Shown piece by piece: positions 24,901 to 32,232 of a stretch of 64,000 bases of DNA. Origin of the DNA: Acidobacteriota bacterium (GTDB lineage Bacteria; Actinomycetota; Acidimicrobiia; Acidimicrobiales; Microtrichaceae); NCBI GenBank assembly GCA_003577145.1, contig QEUP01000003.1:62001-126000 (forward strand). Reading direction: 5' to 3'. The translations under genes and the position numbers were made by a program. How positions within the stretch are numbered: the first letter of the stretch is position 1; every line of letters starts with the position of its first letter. Under the pieces are notes generated by a model. It made no database searches, was not told the DNA's origin, and saw only the letters and a list, made by a program, of their open reading frames with translations.

Positions 24901-24975
24901 GTCATCGCACTGGCGGCGCTGCTGCTCGGCGCCGTCTGTCTCGCCGTCTCACGGCGTGAGCCCGCGGGAGCCTGA
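21952..24975 (+). CDS. Cell-wall-anchored sedolisin (S53) with an extra beta-domain in the propeptide
   Basis: 1007 residues. Order: long basic N-region and signal helix (about 43-67); four AADP(Q/E) repeats (about 91-110); pro-kumamolisin activation domain (about 170-285); an inserted beta-domain resembling prealbumin-like/SpaA-type folds (about 288-397, ending ACTFTNT); then the S53 peptidase. The triad is E527 and D531 (LESILDVET), oxyanion D621 (AAGDYGSS) and S770 (GNGTSQATP). A PKD-like domain with DLDGDGGAD follows (about 865-950). The end is a sorting signal: LAFTG (971-975), a membrane helix and a basic tail. Sedolisins are acid-active endopeptidases. The ATG at 21952 has GGGAG 5 nt upstream. 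Confidence 0.9.
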   Translation: MAMNRTVVTSAGRGGHETGDVLGSIGRARRVSAVPKRGGARATRVLVMISLALGLVLVLLWGGAAAGAEEAGSAEPSASAVASPDQAVGEAADPQAADPEAADPEAADPQAAELEMPDPESAASEPLPVAGDAQPPPTADGDGSAFAAATVPALPQPIPDVHTIPGSDPCGSSFCVLASFVLDRQRDDLHLLAALVSDPKSPFYGRYWSVEDVARTFGASQSVIDGVVSYLDGMGALNVAADVTRTLVTSVLLESQLNALWGTSWQTEQVLPVPGPLAGLVTAVQPLGFFKGYAVTIQKVTSPAGSTERFMLIPGSGWPVSSSPTQGLFTLADGEAKSLYYVQPYQTYQVTENVPAGWTLAVSGDGCTPYLEGGVVIGVEVTPNAAQEIACTFTNTVSGGGGGGTALPAAAVPAVVPAWPEWAFGSGTPEACPLVDLRDCFNVSAQELFGTTVATDYFTSLTPAQLRAAYGVSASGLTGAGGRAVVLEFGQMASGPGFDLYASGFGLGNPGFTQTSLLGGYAPLGLESILDVETIVGIAPGLEHLTLLNGTGFPNAVLFSAALDPANTGGVLTHVISVSWGDVEQGYSGSPGQWQATVDPQEHVLQTAAAAGVTVVAAAGDYGSSDAFLDGINDASVNYPASSVWSTSAGGTNLVLNADNSINSSEVWNDWYLVVTDPTVCADAGYSAPCRIEPDAAGGGGQSAFFARPWYQAGVSAPGLAGGSAPYRLVPDIAFLADVFPATVLCAEVDVPTSPGVTKTWCFGQGNGTSQATPMFAAMVLLLNEQADQTGQPHVGFANPLLYSLGTTDAAVFWDIVTGNNVLGDQTGQFDVGCCIAGPGFDMASGWGSLLIDRVAGALREPLARLVSSTSAPTAGNYVLLVAGVFTPGGKPVWYAWDLDGDGGADRLTSTPLLVHRFDAPGRYEITVLVQNSLGRRATSEPLLVEVAGEEVPGAGKATEDMSPHPTAEALAFTGPSDVVPLLVIALAALLLGAVCLAVSRREPAGA
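22222..22281 (+). repeat. Four tandem 15-bp units within the sedolisin gene
   Basis: GCCGCCGATCCC(C/G)A(G/A) occurs four times head to tail, encoding AADPQ, AADPE, AADPE, AADPQ. It forms a flexible acidic linker between the signal helix and the propeptide and could vary in copy number by slippage without shifting the frame. Confidence 0.8.
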
Positions 24976-25052
24976 CGTTTGAGACGGCTGGTGGCCTCGG
25001 CCAACGGCGCCTGTCGGGCTCGACCTGGTGCTTGCGAGCCCGTCAGCGGGCT

Positions 25053-26048
25053 TCAGTCGATGAGCAGCTCGGCGAGGCGGTCGAGGTGCCAGTCGACGGA
25101 GCCGAGCAGGTACTCGGAGGCATAAGCGCGCCTGAGGTACAGGTGCAGGTCGTGCTCCCAGGTGTAGCCGATGCCGCCGTGGCATTGGAGGCCTCCACGT
25201 GCGCAGTGGAGTGCCGCCCGCCCGGCGGCTGCCTTGGCCACGTGGGCTGCACGGTGGCGCTCGGGGTCCGCGGCGTCGATTGCCATGGCGGCGTAGGAGA
25301 CAGCCGCCGCCGCCCGCTCGTAGTCCAGGGCCATGTCGACCATCTTCCACTGGAGCCCCTGGAACGAACCCACAGGCCGATCGAACTGGATCCGCTCCTT
25401 CGTATAGGCGACGGTGCTGTCGAGCAGCCAACGGGCGGTACCGATCAGCTCAGCTGCGAGCGCGACCGTTGCCCGTTCCAGCAGATCGGTGAGGTCTGCC
25501 TCGTCGATCTCTACTGGAGTCGCGGCGTCCCGGGGAACCTCGATCTCGAACACGCGACGTGTCGTGTCGATCGTCTCCATCTGCCGCGCCGGTAGGCCAC
25601 CGGTCACCAGCACCCTCGGGCCGGGAAGCACGACCGCGACGTAGTCGACCCGGTCGGCCTCTGGCACGAAGGTGCGCTTCGATGCGGAACTGATCGTCCA
25701 CTCACCCTCCGGGCCGGCCATCGCCACCGTCCCCGTGGCTTCACCGGCGATCACCGCGTCGTGAAGTCTCCGGTCGACCTTCTTGATCAGGGGTGCGAAC
25801 AACGCGGCGGTGGCGAAGTAGGGACCGGGGGCGATCACCGCGCCGGTCTCGGTGAGGAAGAGGCAGAGATCCACCAGCTCACCGTCGGCGAGGGCGACCC
25901 AATCCCGCAGGTGCTTGTCCCAGAGCGGGTCGACAGCCGACGGGTCCTGCATGTGGGCTCTCACCAACGTCGACGGGCATTCGTTCTCGAGCAGCGCTCT
26001 GGCGGTCTGCTGCAGCAGCTCCTGCTCGTCGGTGAGCGTGAAGTCCAT
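25053..26048 (-). CDS. Acyl-CoA dehydrogenase, short subunit type
   Basis: 331 residues, shorter than canonical (about 380-400). The start MDFTLTDEQELLQQ and the C-terminal KERIQFDRPVGSFQGLQ...GGIGYTWEHDLHLYLRR segment are clear, but the middle beta-domain is reduced. Such shortened proteins often pair with a full-length partner as an alpha2beta2 enzyme, as in steroid side-chain degradation. The full-length dehydrogenase gene ends only 5 bp upstream on the same strand, which supports pairing. The frame is open far upstream, but 26048 is the natural ATG. Confidence 0.88.
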   Translation of the reverse strand: MDFTLTDEQELLQQTARALLENECPSTLVRAHMQDPSAVDPLWDKHLRDWVALADGELVDLCLFLTETGAVIAPGPYFATAALFAPLIKKVDRRLHDAVIAGEATGTVAMAGPEGEWTISSASKRTFVPEADRVDYVAVVLPGPRVLVTGGLPARQMETIDTTRRVFEIEVPRDAATPVEIDEADLTDLLERATVALAAELIGTARWLLDSTVAYTKERIQFDRPVGSFQGLQWKMVDMALDYERAAAAVSYAAMAIDAADPERHRAAHVAKAAAGRAALHCARGGLQCHGGIGYTWEHDLHLYLRRAYASEYLLGSVDWHLDRLAELLID

Positions 26049-26053
26049 GGCAG

Positions 26054-27220
26054 TCAGCCCTTCGGCAGTCCCAGCACCCGGGAAGCGATCACGTTGCGCT
26101 GGATCTCCGACGTGCCGCCGCCGATCGTTCCCGCGAGGGCGATGAAGTGCCGGTTCACCCACCTGGCGGGATCGGCGCCCCACTCGCCGCCGGTGACGAC
26201 GCCGAAGGGGCCCTCGAGGTCCAGTCCGAGCTGGGTCAGCTCCTTGCGGAACTCCGAGGTGGCCAGCTTCATGTAGGAGTGCTCCGGGGCCGAGCTGCCC
26301 TGGGCGAAGCCGGCGAAGCCCTTGTACCCCAGCGCTCTCAGGCTCTGGGTCCGCTCGTAGGCGGCGGCCAGACGCCGTCTCACGCCTGCGTCGGCGGCGA
26401 CACCTCGATCGCGGGCGAGCTCGATCAGCTCCTCGACCAGCTGCTGGCTGGCGGCGACCCCTTCCACCCACAACGCTCCCCGCTCGTGGGCGAGGGATCC
26501 CATGGTTATCCGCCACCCGCCGTTGAGGTCCCCGATCAGGTTCTCCTTGGGGACCACGACCTCGTCGAAGAAGACCTCGGCGAAGTCAGCCTTACCGCTG
26601 ATGTGGCGCAGTGGGCGGACGTCGATGCCAGGTGTGTCCATGTCGATCATGAGCACGCTTATTCCCTTGTGCTTCGGAGCGTCCCGGTCGGTGCGCACGT
26701 AGCAGAAGCAGCGGTCGGCGATCATCGCGTAGGAGGTCCAGACCTTCTGCCCGCTGACGACGAAGGTATCTCCGTCATCGACCGCCCGGGTCTGGAGGCC
26801 CGCGAGATCGGAACCCGCGTTGGGCTCACTCATGCCCACGCACCACACGATGTCGCCTCTGATCGACGGTGCCGCCAGCTCCCGTTGCTGCTCGCTGCCG
26901 AACTCGAGGAGGCTCGGTCCGACGATGGCGTAGCCGCCGAAGTGGAGTGAGCGGATGATCTGTTGGCGGTTCAGCTCTTCGAGGTAGAGGAGGGTCTGGA
27001 CCGGGGTCGCGTTCCTGCCGCCGAGCTCGGGCGGGTAGGCCGGTATCATCCAGCCGTTGTCGAAGAGGGTCGCCTGCCAGTGGCGTCCCCACTCCGGCAG
27101 AGCGTCTCCGAGGTCGTAGTCGCGGTTTCGCCGTCTCGCCTCGGGTGGGGCGTGGGCATCGAGGAACTGGCGGAGCTCGGCGCGAAACGCCTCGTCCTCC
27201 TCGCTCCAGGACAGCTTCAT
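26054..27220 (-). CDS. Acyl-CoA dehydrogenase, full-length
   Basis: 388 residues. FAD and substrate motifs are intact: CVGMSEPNAGSDLAGLQ, VSGQKVWTSYA, and the C-terminal GTIGGGTSEIQRNVIASRVL. The ATG at 27220 has AGGGGG close upstream. It is followed by the short dehydrogenase subunit after 5 bp, so the two are probably co-translated partners of one heteromeric enzyme. The substrate is unknown; branched or steroid acyl-CoA is an inference from the neighbourhood. Confidence 0.92.
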   Translation of the reverse strand: MKLSWSEEDEAFRAELRQFLDAHAPPEARRRNRDYDLGDALPEWGRHWQATLFDNGWMIPAYPPELGGRNATPVQTLLYLEELNRQQIIRSLHFGGYAIVGPSLLEFGSEQQRELAAPSIRGDIVWCVGMSEPNAGSDLAGLQTRAVDDGDTFVVSGQKVWTSYAMIADRCFCYVRTDRDAPKHKGISVLMIDMDTPGIDVRPLRHISGKADFAEVFFDEVVVPKENLIGDLNGGWRITMGSLAHERGALWVEGVAASQQLVEELIELARDRGVAADAGVRRRLAAAYERTQSLRALGYKGFAGFAQGSSAPEHSYMKLATSEFRKELTQLGLDLEGPFGVVTGGEWGADPARWVNRHFIALAGTIGGGTSEIQRNVIASRVLGLPKG

Positions 27221-27328
27221 CTGACCCCCTGCCTCCACGCCGGTGGCGGGCTGCAAACCTCGAACCTGACGCTCGTGTCACAGTACGCTCTGCCCGGAGA
27301 CAGCCGCAACGCAGCCGAACGAGGGGAC

Positions 27329-28159
27329 ATGGGGGACGAGCGACCACTGGAAGACCGGCTCATCCACCGCAACGAGGAGGGCGTGGTCCGCATCACGCTC
27401 AACGCGCCCGACGCCGGCAACGCGTTGAGCGCCGACATGAGAGATCGGCTCACCGAGGTGTTCGAGGAGGCGTCAGGCGACATGGCAGTACGCTCGGTGC
27501 TTCTCCGGGCCGCCGGCGAGCGGCACTTCTGCACCGGTGCCGCCTTGGGAGGTCAGCGCCCCTCGGTCGAACGGCCAGATGGAGCACCGGACCCCGCGGT
27601 CGGCGACGCGGCCCGCACGATCCGCAACGGCTGGCAGCGCCTCATCGCCGCCATCCTCGACTGCGAGAAGCCAGTCGTCGCCGCGGTCAACGGGACCGCG
27701 GCCGGAGGGGGCGCACACCTGGCTCTGGCCTGCGACCTGATACTCATGGCCGATTCCGCCAAGTTCGTCGAGGTGTTCGTTCGCCGGGGCATCATCCCCG
27801 ACGCGGGAGGTGCATACCTGCTTCCTCGCCTCGTCGGCCTGCACCGCGCCAAGGAGCTCATGTTCCTCGGTGACGAGGTCAGCGCTGCCCACGCCGATCG
27901 GATCGGCCTGGTCAACCGGGTGGTGCCACTGGCCGAGCTCGAGAGGGAGTCGGACGCCCTCGCCACCCGTCTCGCCGAGGGCCCCACCCGGGCCATAGCG
28001 CTCACCAAGTGGCTCCTGAACCGCTCCCTCGACTCCAGCCGCCAGACCTGTTTCGAGGACGAGGCGGTGGCACAGGAGCTGGCTTCGGCTACCGAGGACT
28101 GCCGGGAAGGAGTGGCGTCGTTCATCGAGCGGCGTGACCCCGACTTCAAGGGCTGGTAG
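27329..28159 (+). CDS. Enoyl-CoA hydratase/isomerase (crotonase family)
   Basis: 276 residues. The oxyanion-hole segments are HFCTGAALGG and AVNGTAAGGGAHLALACD, and the LPRLVGLHRAKELMFLG helix is typical. At the usual second-acid position the sequence reads RRGIIPDAGGAYLLPRL, where D replaces the more common E. The family hydrates 2-enoyl-CoA or isomerises double bonds. The ATG at 27329 follows GAGGGG. It is divergent from the dehydrogenase pair, with about 108 bp between starts. Confidence 0.9.
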   Translation: MGDERPLEDRLIHRNEEGVVRITLNAPDAGNALSADMRDRLTEVFEEASGDMAVRSVLLRAAGERHFCTGAALGGQRPSVERPDGAPDPAVGDAARTIRNGWQRLIAAILDCEKPVVAAVNGTAAGGGAHLALACDLILMADSAKFVEVFVRRGIIPDAGGAYLLPRLVGLHRAKELMFLGDEVSAAHADRIGLVNRVVPLAELERESDALATRLAEGPTRAIALTKWLLNRSLDSSRQTCFEDEAVAQELASATEDCREGVASFIERRDPDFKGW

Positions 28160-28205
28160 GCGCTTGCGACGCGAGCTCGACAACATGGTGGTCATCTCGC
28201 CAGGA

Positions 28206-28292
28206 CCGCCGGCGGGGTTGGGGTCCCCGCCCGCCGATGGGGGAGCTCGGCCGCAGGCCGCGCGTCGGGGGCGCAGCCCCCGAGGGAACTAG
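28206..28292 (+). repeat. 87-bp interspersed hairpin element, copy 2
   Basis: Reverse-complement match to 3241-3327 (81 of 87 identical, no gaps). It ends one base before the GTG start of the next gene. Its terminal GAGGGAAC (28282-28289) is that gene's only visible ribosome binding site, so the element supplies translation-initiation sequence. The CGGGGGC-GCA-GCCCCCG hairpin lies immediately upstream of that site. Confidence 0.85.
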
Positions 28293-29393
28293 GTGGACTT
28301 CGAGTTCACACCGGAGCAGGAGTCGCTGCGCCGGACCGTCCGGAGATGGCTCGAAGAGAAGGCGCCGCTGTCCTTCGTCCGGCGCATGTACTCACAGGCC
28401 GAGGGCTGCAGTAGGGATGTGTGGCAGGCATTCGCCGAGCTGGGCGTGACGGGCATCCTCGTACCCGAAGAACACGGCGGCGCCGGCATGGCGATGGTTG
28501 ATGCCGGTGTGGTCCTGGAGGAGCTCGGACGCGCGCTGTTTCCCGGGCCGTACCTCGTCTCGGCGGTGGTTGCCACCAGGCTCCTCGAACTGCTCGCCGG
28601 GCCGGAGGATCGCCGGCGTCTCCTGCCCGGACTGGCCGACGGTGGAACGATCGCGACGGTCGCCCTACCTCTGCCGGGGCGAGCAGCTCAGGTGCGGGCG
28701 CAAACGAGCGGAGGCGAGTGGGTCCTCAGCGGGAGCTGTGACTGGGTGCCGGACCCGTTTCTGGCCGACCTGGTGCTGGTGGCGGGTCGGGCCGGGGGGG
28801 AAACGCTGGTCTTCGTCGTCGAGGCGGCCGATGCCGAGCTGGTGCCGCAGCTGACGGTCGACGGGTCGAGGAGGTTCGCCACGCTCGAGCTCGAAGGCAC
28901 ACCGGCCCGGCCCCTCGGTACCGCTGACGCGTCGCCTGGTCTCGGCGCGGCCGTCGACTGCCTCCTGACAGGCCGGGTCACCGAGGGACTGGGGACCGCG
29001 TCGAAGGCCCTGGAGCTGGCTGTCGATTACGCCAAGCAGCGGGTCCAGTTCGGCAAGCCCGTGGGCGCGTTCCAGTCGATACAGCATCTGTGCGCCGACA
29101 TGCTCCAGGCGCTCGAGCTCGGTCGCGTCGGTGCCTACTACGCCCTGTGGGCAATCGACGGGGCCGACCCGGCGGAAGCTCACCGTGGGGCCACCATGGC
29201 GATGGCGCATGCGTCGGATGCCTTCGAGTTCGTGGGCGCCAACTGCATCCAGGTGCACGGCGGAGTCGGGTTCAGCTGGGAACACGACCCCCACCTCTTC
29301 TACAAGCGCCTGCTGACCCTGCAGCAGGAACTGGGTGGCAGGGGCTTGCACCTCGACGAGCTCGCCCGGCTCGTGGTCGACCGGCCTGGCTAG
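28293..29393 (+). CDS. Acyl-CoA dehydrogenase, short subunit type
   Basis: 366 residues. It starts VDFEFTPEQESLRRTVR and carries the C-terminal KQRVQFGKPVGAFQSIQHLCADM and HGGVGFSWEHDPHLFYKRL segments found in the partner-type subunits of heteromeric acyl-CoA dehydrogenases. The central FAD-phosphate-binding motif (SEPxAGSD) is absent, so it may depend on a partner subunit. The GTG start depends on a ribosome binding site contributed by the 87-bp repeat. The MaoC-like gene converges 8 bp downstream. Confidence 0.88.
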   Translation: MDFEFTPEQESLRRTVRRWLEEKAPLSFVRRMYSQAEGCSRDVWQAFAELGVTGILVPEEHGGAGMAMVDAGVVLEELGRALFPGPYLVSAVVATRLLELLAGPEDRRRLLPGLADGGTIATVALPLPGRAAQVRAQTSGGEWVLSGSCDWVPDPFLADLVLVAGRAGGETLVFVVEAADAELVPQLTVDGSRRFATLELEGTPARPLGTADASPGLGAAVDCLLTGRVTEGLGTASKALELAVDYAKQRVQFGKPVGAFQSIQHLCADMLQALELGRVGAYYALWAIDGADPAEAHRGATMAMAHASDAFEFVGANCIQVHGGVGFSWEHDPHLFYKRLLTLQQELGGRGLHLDELARLVVDRPG

Positions 29394-29401
29394 GTCAGGG
29401 G

Positions 29402-29893
29402 TCAGGCTCGATGGATGAGGTTCATGGTGGAGGTCACGACCGGGTCACCGTCGTCGTCGGTGTAGCGGTCCTCGACGACCATGAACGTCATGGTCTTGCC
29501 CTTGGACTCCTTGGAGTAGATGTCTTTCACCTCGCCCTCGTGGTGCAGGCGCTGTCCCACCACCAAGGGCTTGTGGAACTCGAACTCCTGCTCACCGTGC
29601 AGCATGAGGCCGCCACTCGACATCAGCTCACCGAGCACCTCGGCCATGGGGTTCACCCCGCCGGTGGGGTCGTCGGGCTGGTCCTCGTCGAAGGTACCCC
29701 AGTGCTGCATCGCGAAGGGATACGTCGGCGGTGCCGGGATGTTGTCGAAGCCGGCATCGCGCGCGGCGCTCGCGTCGTGGTAGATGGCGCTTTCGTCGGT
29801 GAGCGCGGTGGCGAAGTTCGACACCGGGCCGCGCTCGACGGTAACCGTGTGGGCGCCGGTTGGCTTCCCGATCCAGCCGCTGAAGTCGCTCAC
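29402..29893 (-). CDS. MaoC-like hotdog dehydratase (FAS1-like N-terminal type)
   Basis: 163 residues, a single hotdog. It contains PAPPTYPFAMQHW in the region typical of MaoC/FAS1-like dehydratase half-domains, and GEQEFEFHKPLVVGQRLHHEG, the conserved hotdog strand. The family hydrates (2E)-enoyl-CoA to (3R)-hydroxyacyl-CoA, usually as a heterodimer or double hotdog. No second half is adjacent. The GTG start is 107 bp from, and divergent to, the (3R)-hydroxyacyl-CoA dehydrogenase-like SDR, the next enzyme of the pathway. Confidence 0.83.
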   Translation of the reverse strand: MSDFSGWIGKPTGAHTVTVERGPVSNFATALTDESAIYHDASAARDAGFDNIPAPPTYPFAMQHWGTFDEDQPDDPTGGVNPMAEVLGELMSSGGLMLHGEQEFEFHKPLVVGQRLHHEGEVKDIYSKESKGKTMTFMVVEDRYTDDDGDPVVTSTMNLIHRA

Positions 29894-29999
29894 GCTCGTC
29901 CTCCCCGTGGGCTTGGTCGCCGACCTGGTGCCGACGCTAAGGTGACGCCCGCGTCAGGTTTCTCCATTCAAGCACACAGCGCAGGGGGAGTGAGAAGCG

Positions 30000-30929
30000 A
30001 TGGGAATCGTGGATGGAAAGGTCGCCATCGTCACCGGAGCGGGCCGTGGCATCGGCCGCGGAGAGGCGCTGGAACTGGCGGCGCAGGGTGCCAAGATCGT
30101 CGTGAACGACGTGGGCGGGACCTCGAAGGGCGAAGGCACCGATCCCTCGCCGGTCGAGGAGACGATCCAGCTCATCAAGGACAGAGGCGGCGAGGCCGTC
30201 GCCAACTATGACGACGTCACCGACTGGGACGCCGGCCAGCAGATGGTGCAACAGGCCATCGACACGTTCGGTGCACTCGACATCGTGGTGAACAACGCCG
30301 GGATCCTGCGCGACGCCTCCATCACGAAGATGACCGAGCAGGAGTGGGACTCGGTCATAGCGGTACACCTGAAAGGGACGTTCAATCTGACCCACCACGC
30401 TTGCTTGTACTGGCAGACCGAGTCCAAGGCGGGCCGGAAGCGCAACGCAGCCATTGTGAACACCGTGAGCTCGGCGGGCCTCCAGGGCAACAGGGGCCAG
30501 GCCAACTACGGCGCGGCGAAGGCCGGCATCGCGGCGCTCACGGTGATCACCGCGCTGGAGGGCGAGCGATCAGGAGTGAGAGCCAACGCCATCGCCCCCG
30601 GCGGGGCTACCCGGATGGTGCACGAGACCATGCCTCAGATCCCCCTGACCGAGGCAAACGACGTGCCCGAGGATCAGTTCGAGCGACTCAACCCGGGGAA
30701 CTCCGCACCGATGGTCGTCTGGCTCGCTTCTGACGAGGCGCTGCACGTGTCGGGCCAGGTCTTCCGAGCAGTGGGCGACGAGATCACCTGGTACAAGGGT
30801 TGGCATCTGGGGCCCTCGGCCAAAGCCGGCAAGGAGCCCCAGAGATGGGACCCGGCCAAGATCGGCGCGGCGGTCGCCGAGGGGATCTTCGGCAGCCGTC
30901 CCGGAGGGCTCCAGATGGGCGGAGGCTGA
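30000..30929 (+). CDS. SDR-family dehydrogenase resembling the MFE-2 (3R)-hydroxyacyl-CoA dehydrogenase
   Basis: 309 residues. The Rossmann motif is TGAGRGIGRG, followed by NNAGIL, the catalytic Ser in NTVSSAGL, and Y-x3-K in NYGAAKAG. An extended C-terminus (WYKGWHLGPSA onward) distinguishes it from FabG and matches the dehydrogenase unit of peroxisomal-type multifunctional enzyme 2. It would oxidise the (3R)-hydroxyacyl-CoA made by the divergent MaoC-like protein using NAD+. The ATG is preceded by AGTGAGAAGCG, a modest ribosome binding site. Confidence 0.9.
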   Translation: MGIVDGKVAIVTGAGRGIGRGEALELAAQGAKIVVNDVGGTSKGEGTDPSPVEETIQLIKDRGGEAVANYDDVTDWDAGQQMVQQAIDTFGALDIVVNNAGILRDASITKMTEQEWDSVIAVHLKGTFNLTHHACLYWQTESKAGRKRNAAIVNTVSSAGLQGNRGQANYGAAKAGIAALTVITALEGERSGVRANAIAPGGATRMVHETMPQIPLTEANDVPEDQFERLNPGNSAPMVVWLASDEALHVSGQVFRAVGDEITWYKGWHLGPSAKAGKEPQRWDPAKIGAAVAEGIFGSRPGGLQMGGG

Positions 30930-30940
30930 AAGGGCGCCCC

Positions 30941-31732
30941 TCAGCGGTCGTCGAGGCCCTCCAGGTAGCGGCGGGCCACCTCCATCGACTCGGGGTCGCG
31001 CATGGCGCCGATGATCGCGGCCGAGTCGTCGCCTCCTGCACCTGGACCCGCCATCTGGTCCAGCACGTCGATCACCTGGCGCTTGGTGGCGCGCAAGGTG
31101 AAGGCCGACTTGTCGATCAGGCTCGAGGTCAGGTCGTCGACGGCGCGGTCCAACTCCTCACTCGCGACGACACGGTTGACGAAACCGAGGTCCTTGGCCT
31201 CGCCGGCGCTGAAGGCCCGGCAGGTCATCACCAGCTCCCGGGTCATGGCCGGGCCGATCTCGCGTACGAGCCGGGGAATGCCACCCCATGCCAGCGGAAT
31301 GCCCAGCGCCACTTCGGGAATGGAGAAGCGGGTGTCCTCGGCAGCAACCCGGAGATCGCAGGCGGCGGCCAGTACGACCCCGCCGCCGACGCAGTGACCG
31401 TGAATGCGGGCGATCGTGACCGGCGCCATCGCTCCCACCGCGTCGGCCATGTGACGTCCCAGGTCCGGTATGTCCCGGGGAGCGGAGTTCTCCGGCGGGT
31501 TGGCGAAAGTCCCCATGTCGAAGCCGGCGCTGAACGCCCGTCCGGCGCCGCCGATGACCACGGCCTTGATGTCGTCCCGGCGGTCGAACCAGGCCGCAGC
31601 CTCGATGAGCTCCTGGAGGGTTCCCGGACCCAGCGGGTTGAGCTTGTCGGGCCGGTCGAGCGTGATCCGCCCGACCGTCCCGTCGTCAGTCACCTTGATC
31701 GTCGACCATTGCGGTGGGGAGGAGCGTTCCAT
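30941..31732 (-). CDS. Enoyl-CoA hydratase/isomerase (crotonase family)
   Basis: 263 residues. The oxyanion-hole segments are RAFSAGFDMGTF and IHGHCVGGGVVLAAACD, with SIPEVALGIPLAWGGIPRL downstream. It is in the same superfamily as the gene at 27329 but clearly a different subfamily. The reaction (hydration, isomerisation or hydrolysis) cannot be fixed from sequence. It lies 25 bp after the VOC gene on the same strand and probably shares its transcript. Confidence 0.9.
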   Translation of the reverse strand: MERSSPPQWSTIKVTDDGTVGRITLDRPDKLNPLGPGTLQELIEAAAWFDRRDDIKAVVIGGAGRAFSAGFDMGTFANPPENSAPRDIPDLGRHMADAVGAMAPVTIARIHGHCVGGGVVLAAACDLRVAAEDTRFSIPEVALGIPLAWGGIPRLVREIGPAMTRELVMTCRAFSAGEAKDLGFVNRVVASEELDRAVDDLTSSLIDKSAFTLRATKRQVIDVLDQMAGPGAGGDDSAAIIGAMRDPESMEVARRYLEGLDDR

Positions 31733-31757
31733 TCACGTGTTGATACCAGACCGAGGC

Positions 31758-32129
31758 TCAGGGGTAGCTCACCACCTCTATCTCCACGCCGTCGGGATCG
31801 AGGAAGTAGAAGCGACGACCGGGCTCGTAGGAGCCGTGGTTGAACGTGTCGACGCCCCTAGCCTCGAGACGGTGGTCGATCTCGTCGAGGTCGTCCACGA
31901 CGATGCCCACATGGTTGAGTGAGATCTCGCCGACGCCCGGCGCCGCCTGGGTCTTCTCGTGGGGCTGGTAGAGCGCGAGGTAGGTGTCGTCGGTGCCGAC
32001 GTGCACGGTGCGTCCCATGCCCGCCATGCCGTCGCCTTCCCACCGACGCTTGAAGTCGAAGACCTCCTCGTAGAAGCGAGCTGTCCGCTCCACGTCGGCG
32101 ACGTTCAGGTTCACGTGTTCGAGGAACAT
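31758..32129 (-). CDS. VOC-fold (glyoxalase/dioxygenase superfamily) protein
   Basis: 123 residues with the paired beta-alpha-beta-beta-beta halves of the VOC fold. H5 (MFLEHVNLNV), H73 (LNHVGIVVDD) and E117 near the end (DGVEIEVVSYP) are candidates for the metal site. The family includes glyoxalase I, methylmalonyl-CoA epimerase and extradiol dioxygenases; I cannot choose between them. The ATG at 32129 has GGAGGGGG upstream. It is divergent from the SufR-like regulator and probably co-transcribed with the downstream crotonase. Confidence 0.85.
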   Translation of the reverse strand: MFLEHVNLNVADVERTARFYEEVFDFKRRWEGDGMAGMGRTVHVGTDDTYLALYQPHEKTQAAPGVGEISLNHVGIVVDDLDEIDHRLEARGVDTFNHGSYEPGRRFYFLDPDGVEIEVVSYP

Positions 32130-32194
32130 CGGGCCCCCTCCGGGTAATTTTCGAAAGTCAGTACTTGTGTTATCGCCCCGTCCCGAGAATTTGT

Positions 32195-32225
32195 CAAGGT
32201 TGAACTTGTGAAAATGATGTAGGCT
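32195..32225 (+). promoter_or_regulatory. Candidate operator and leaderless promoter of the SufR-like gene
   Basis: CAAG-N6-CTTG (32195-32208) is followed by a TAGGCT -10 box (32220-32225) that lies 7 nt before the GTG start at 32233. The inverted repeat would cover the -35 region of this leaderless promoter, a repressor-like position consistent with autoregulation. The 100-bp divergent spacer is markedly A/T-rich compared with its surroundings. Confidence 0.45.
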
Positions 32226-32232
32226 CAGGGCA

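Noticed and set aside
28206-28292. A conserved short peptide frame inside the 87-bp element (MGELGRRPRVGGAAP-like)
   Set aside because: The frame exists in both copies, but differences fall at all codon positions and hairpins explain the sequence constraint. No ribosome binding site leads into it.
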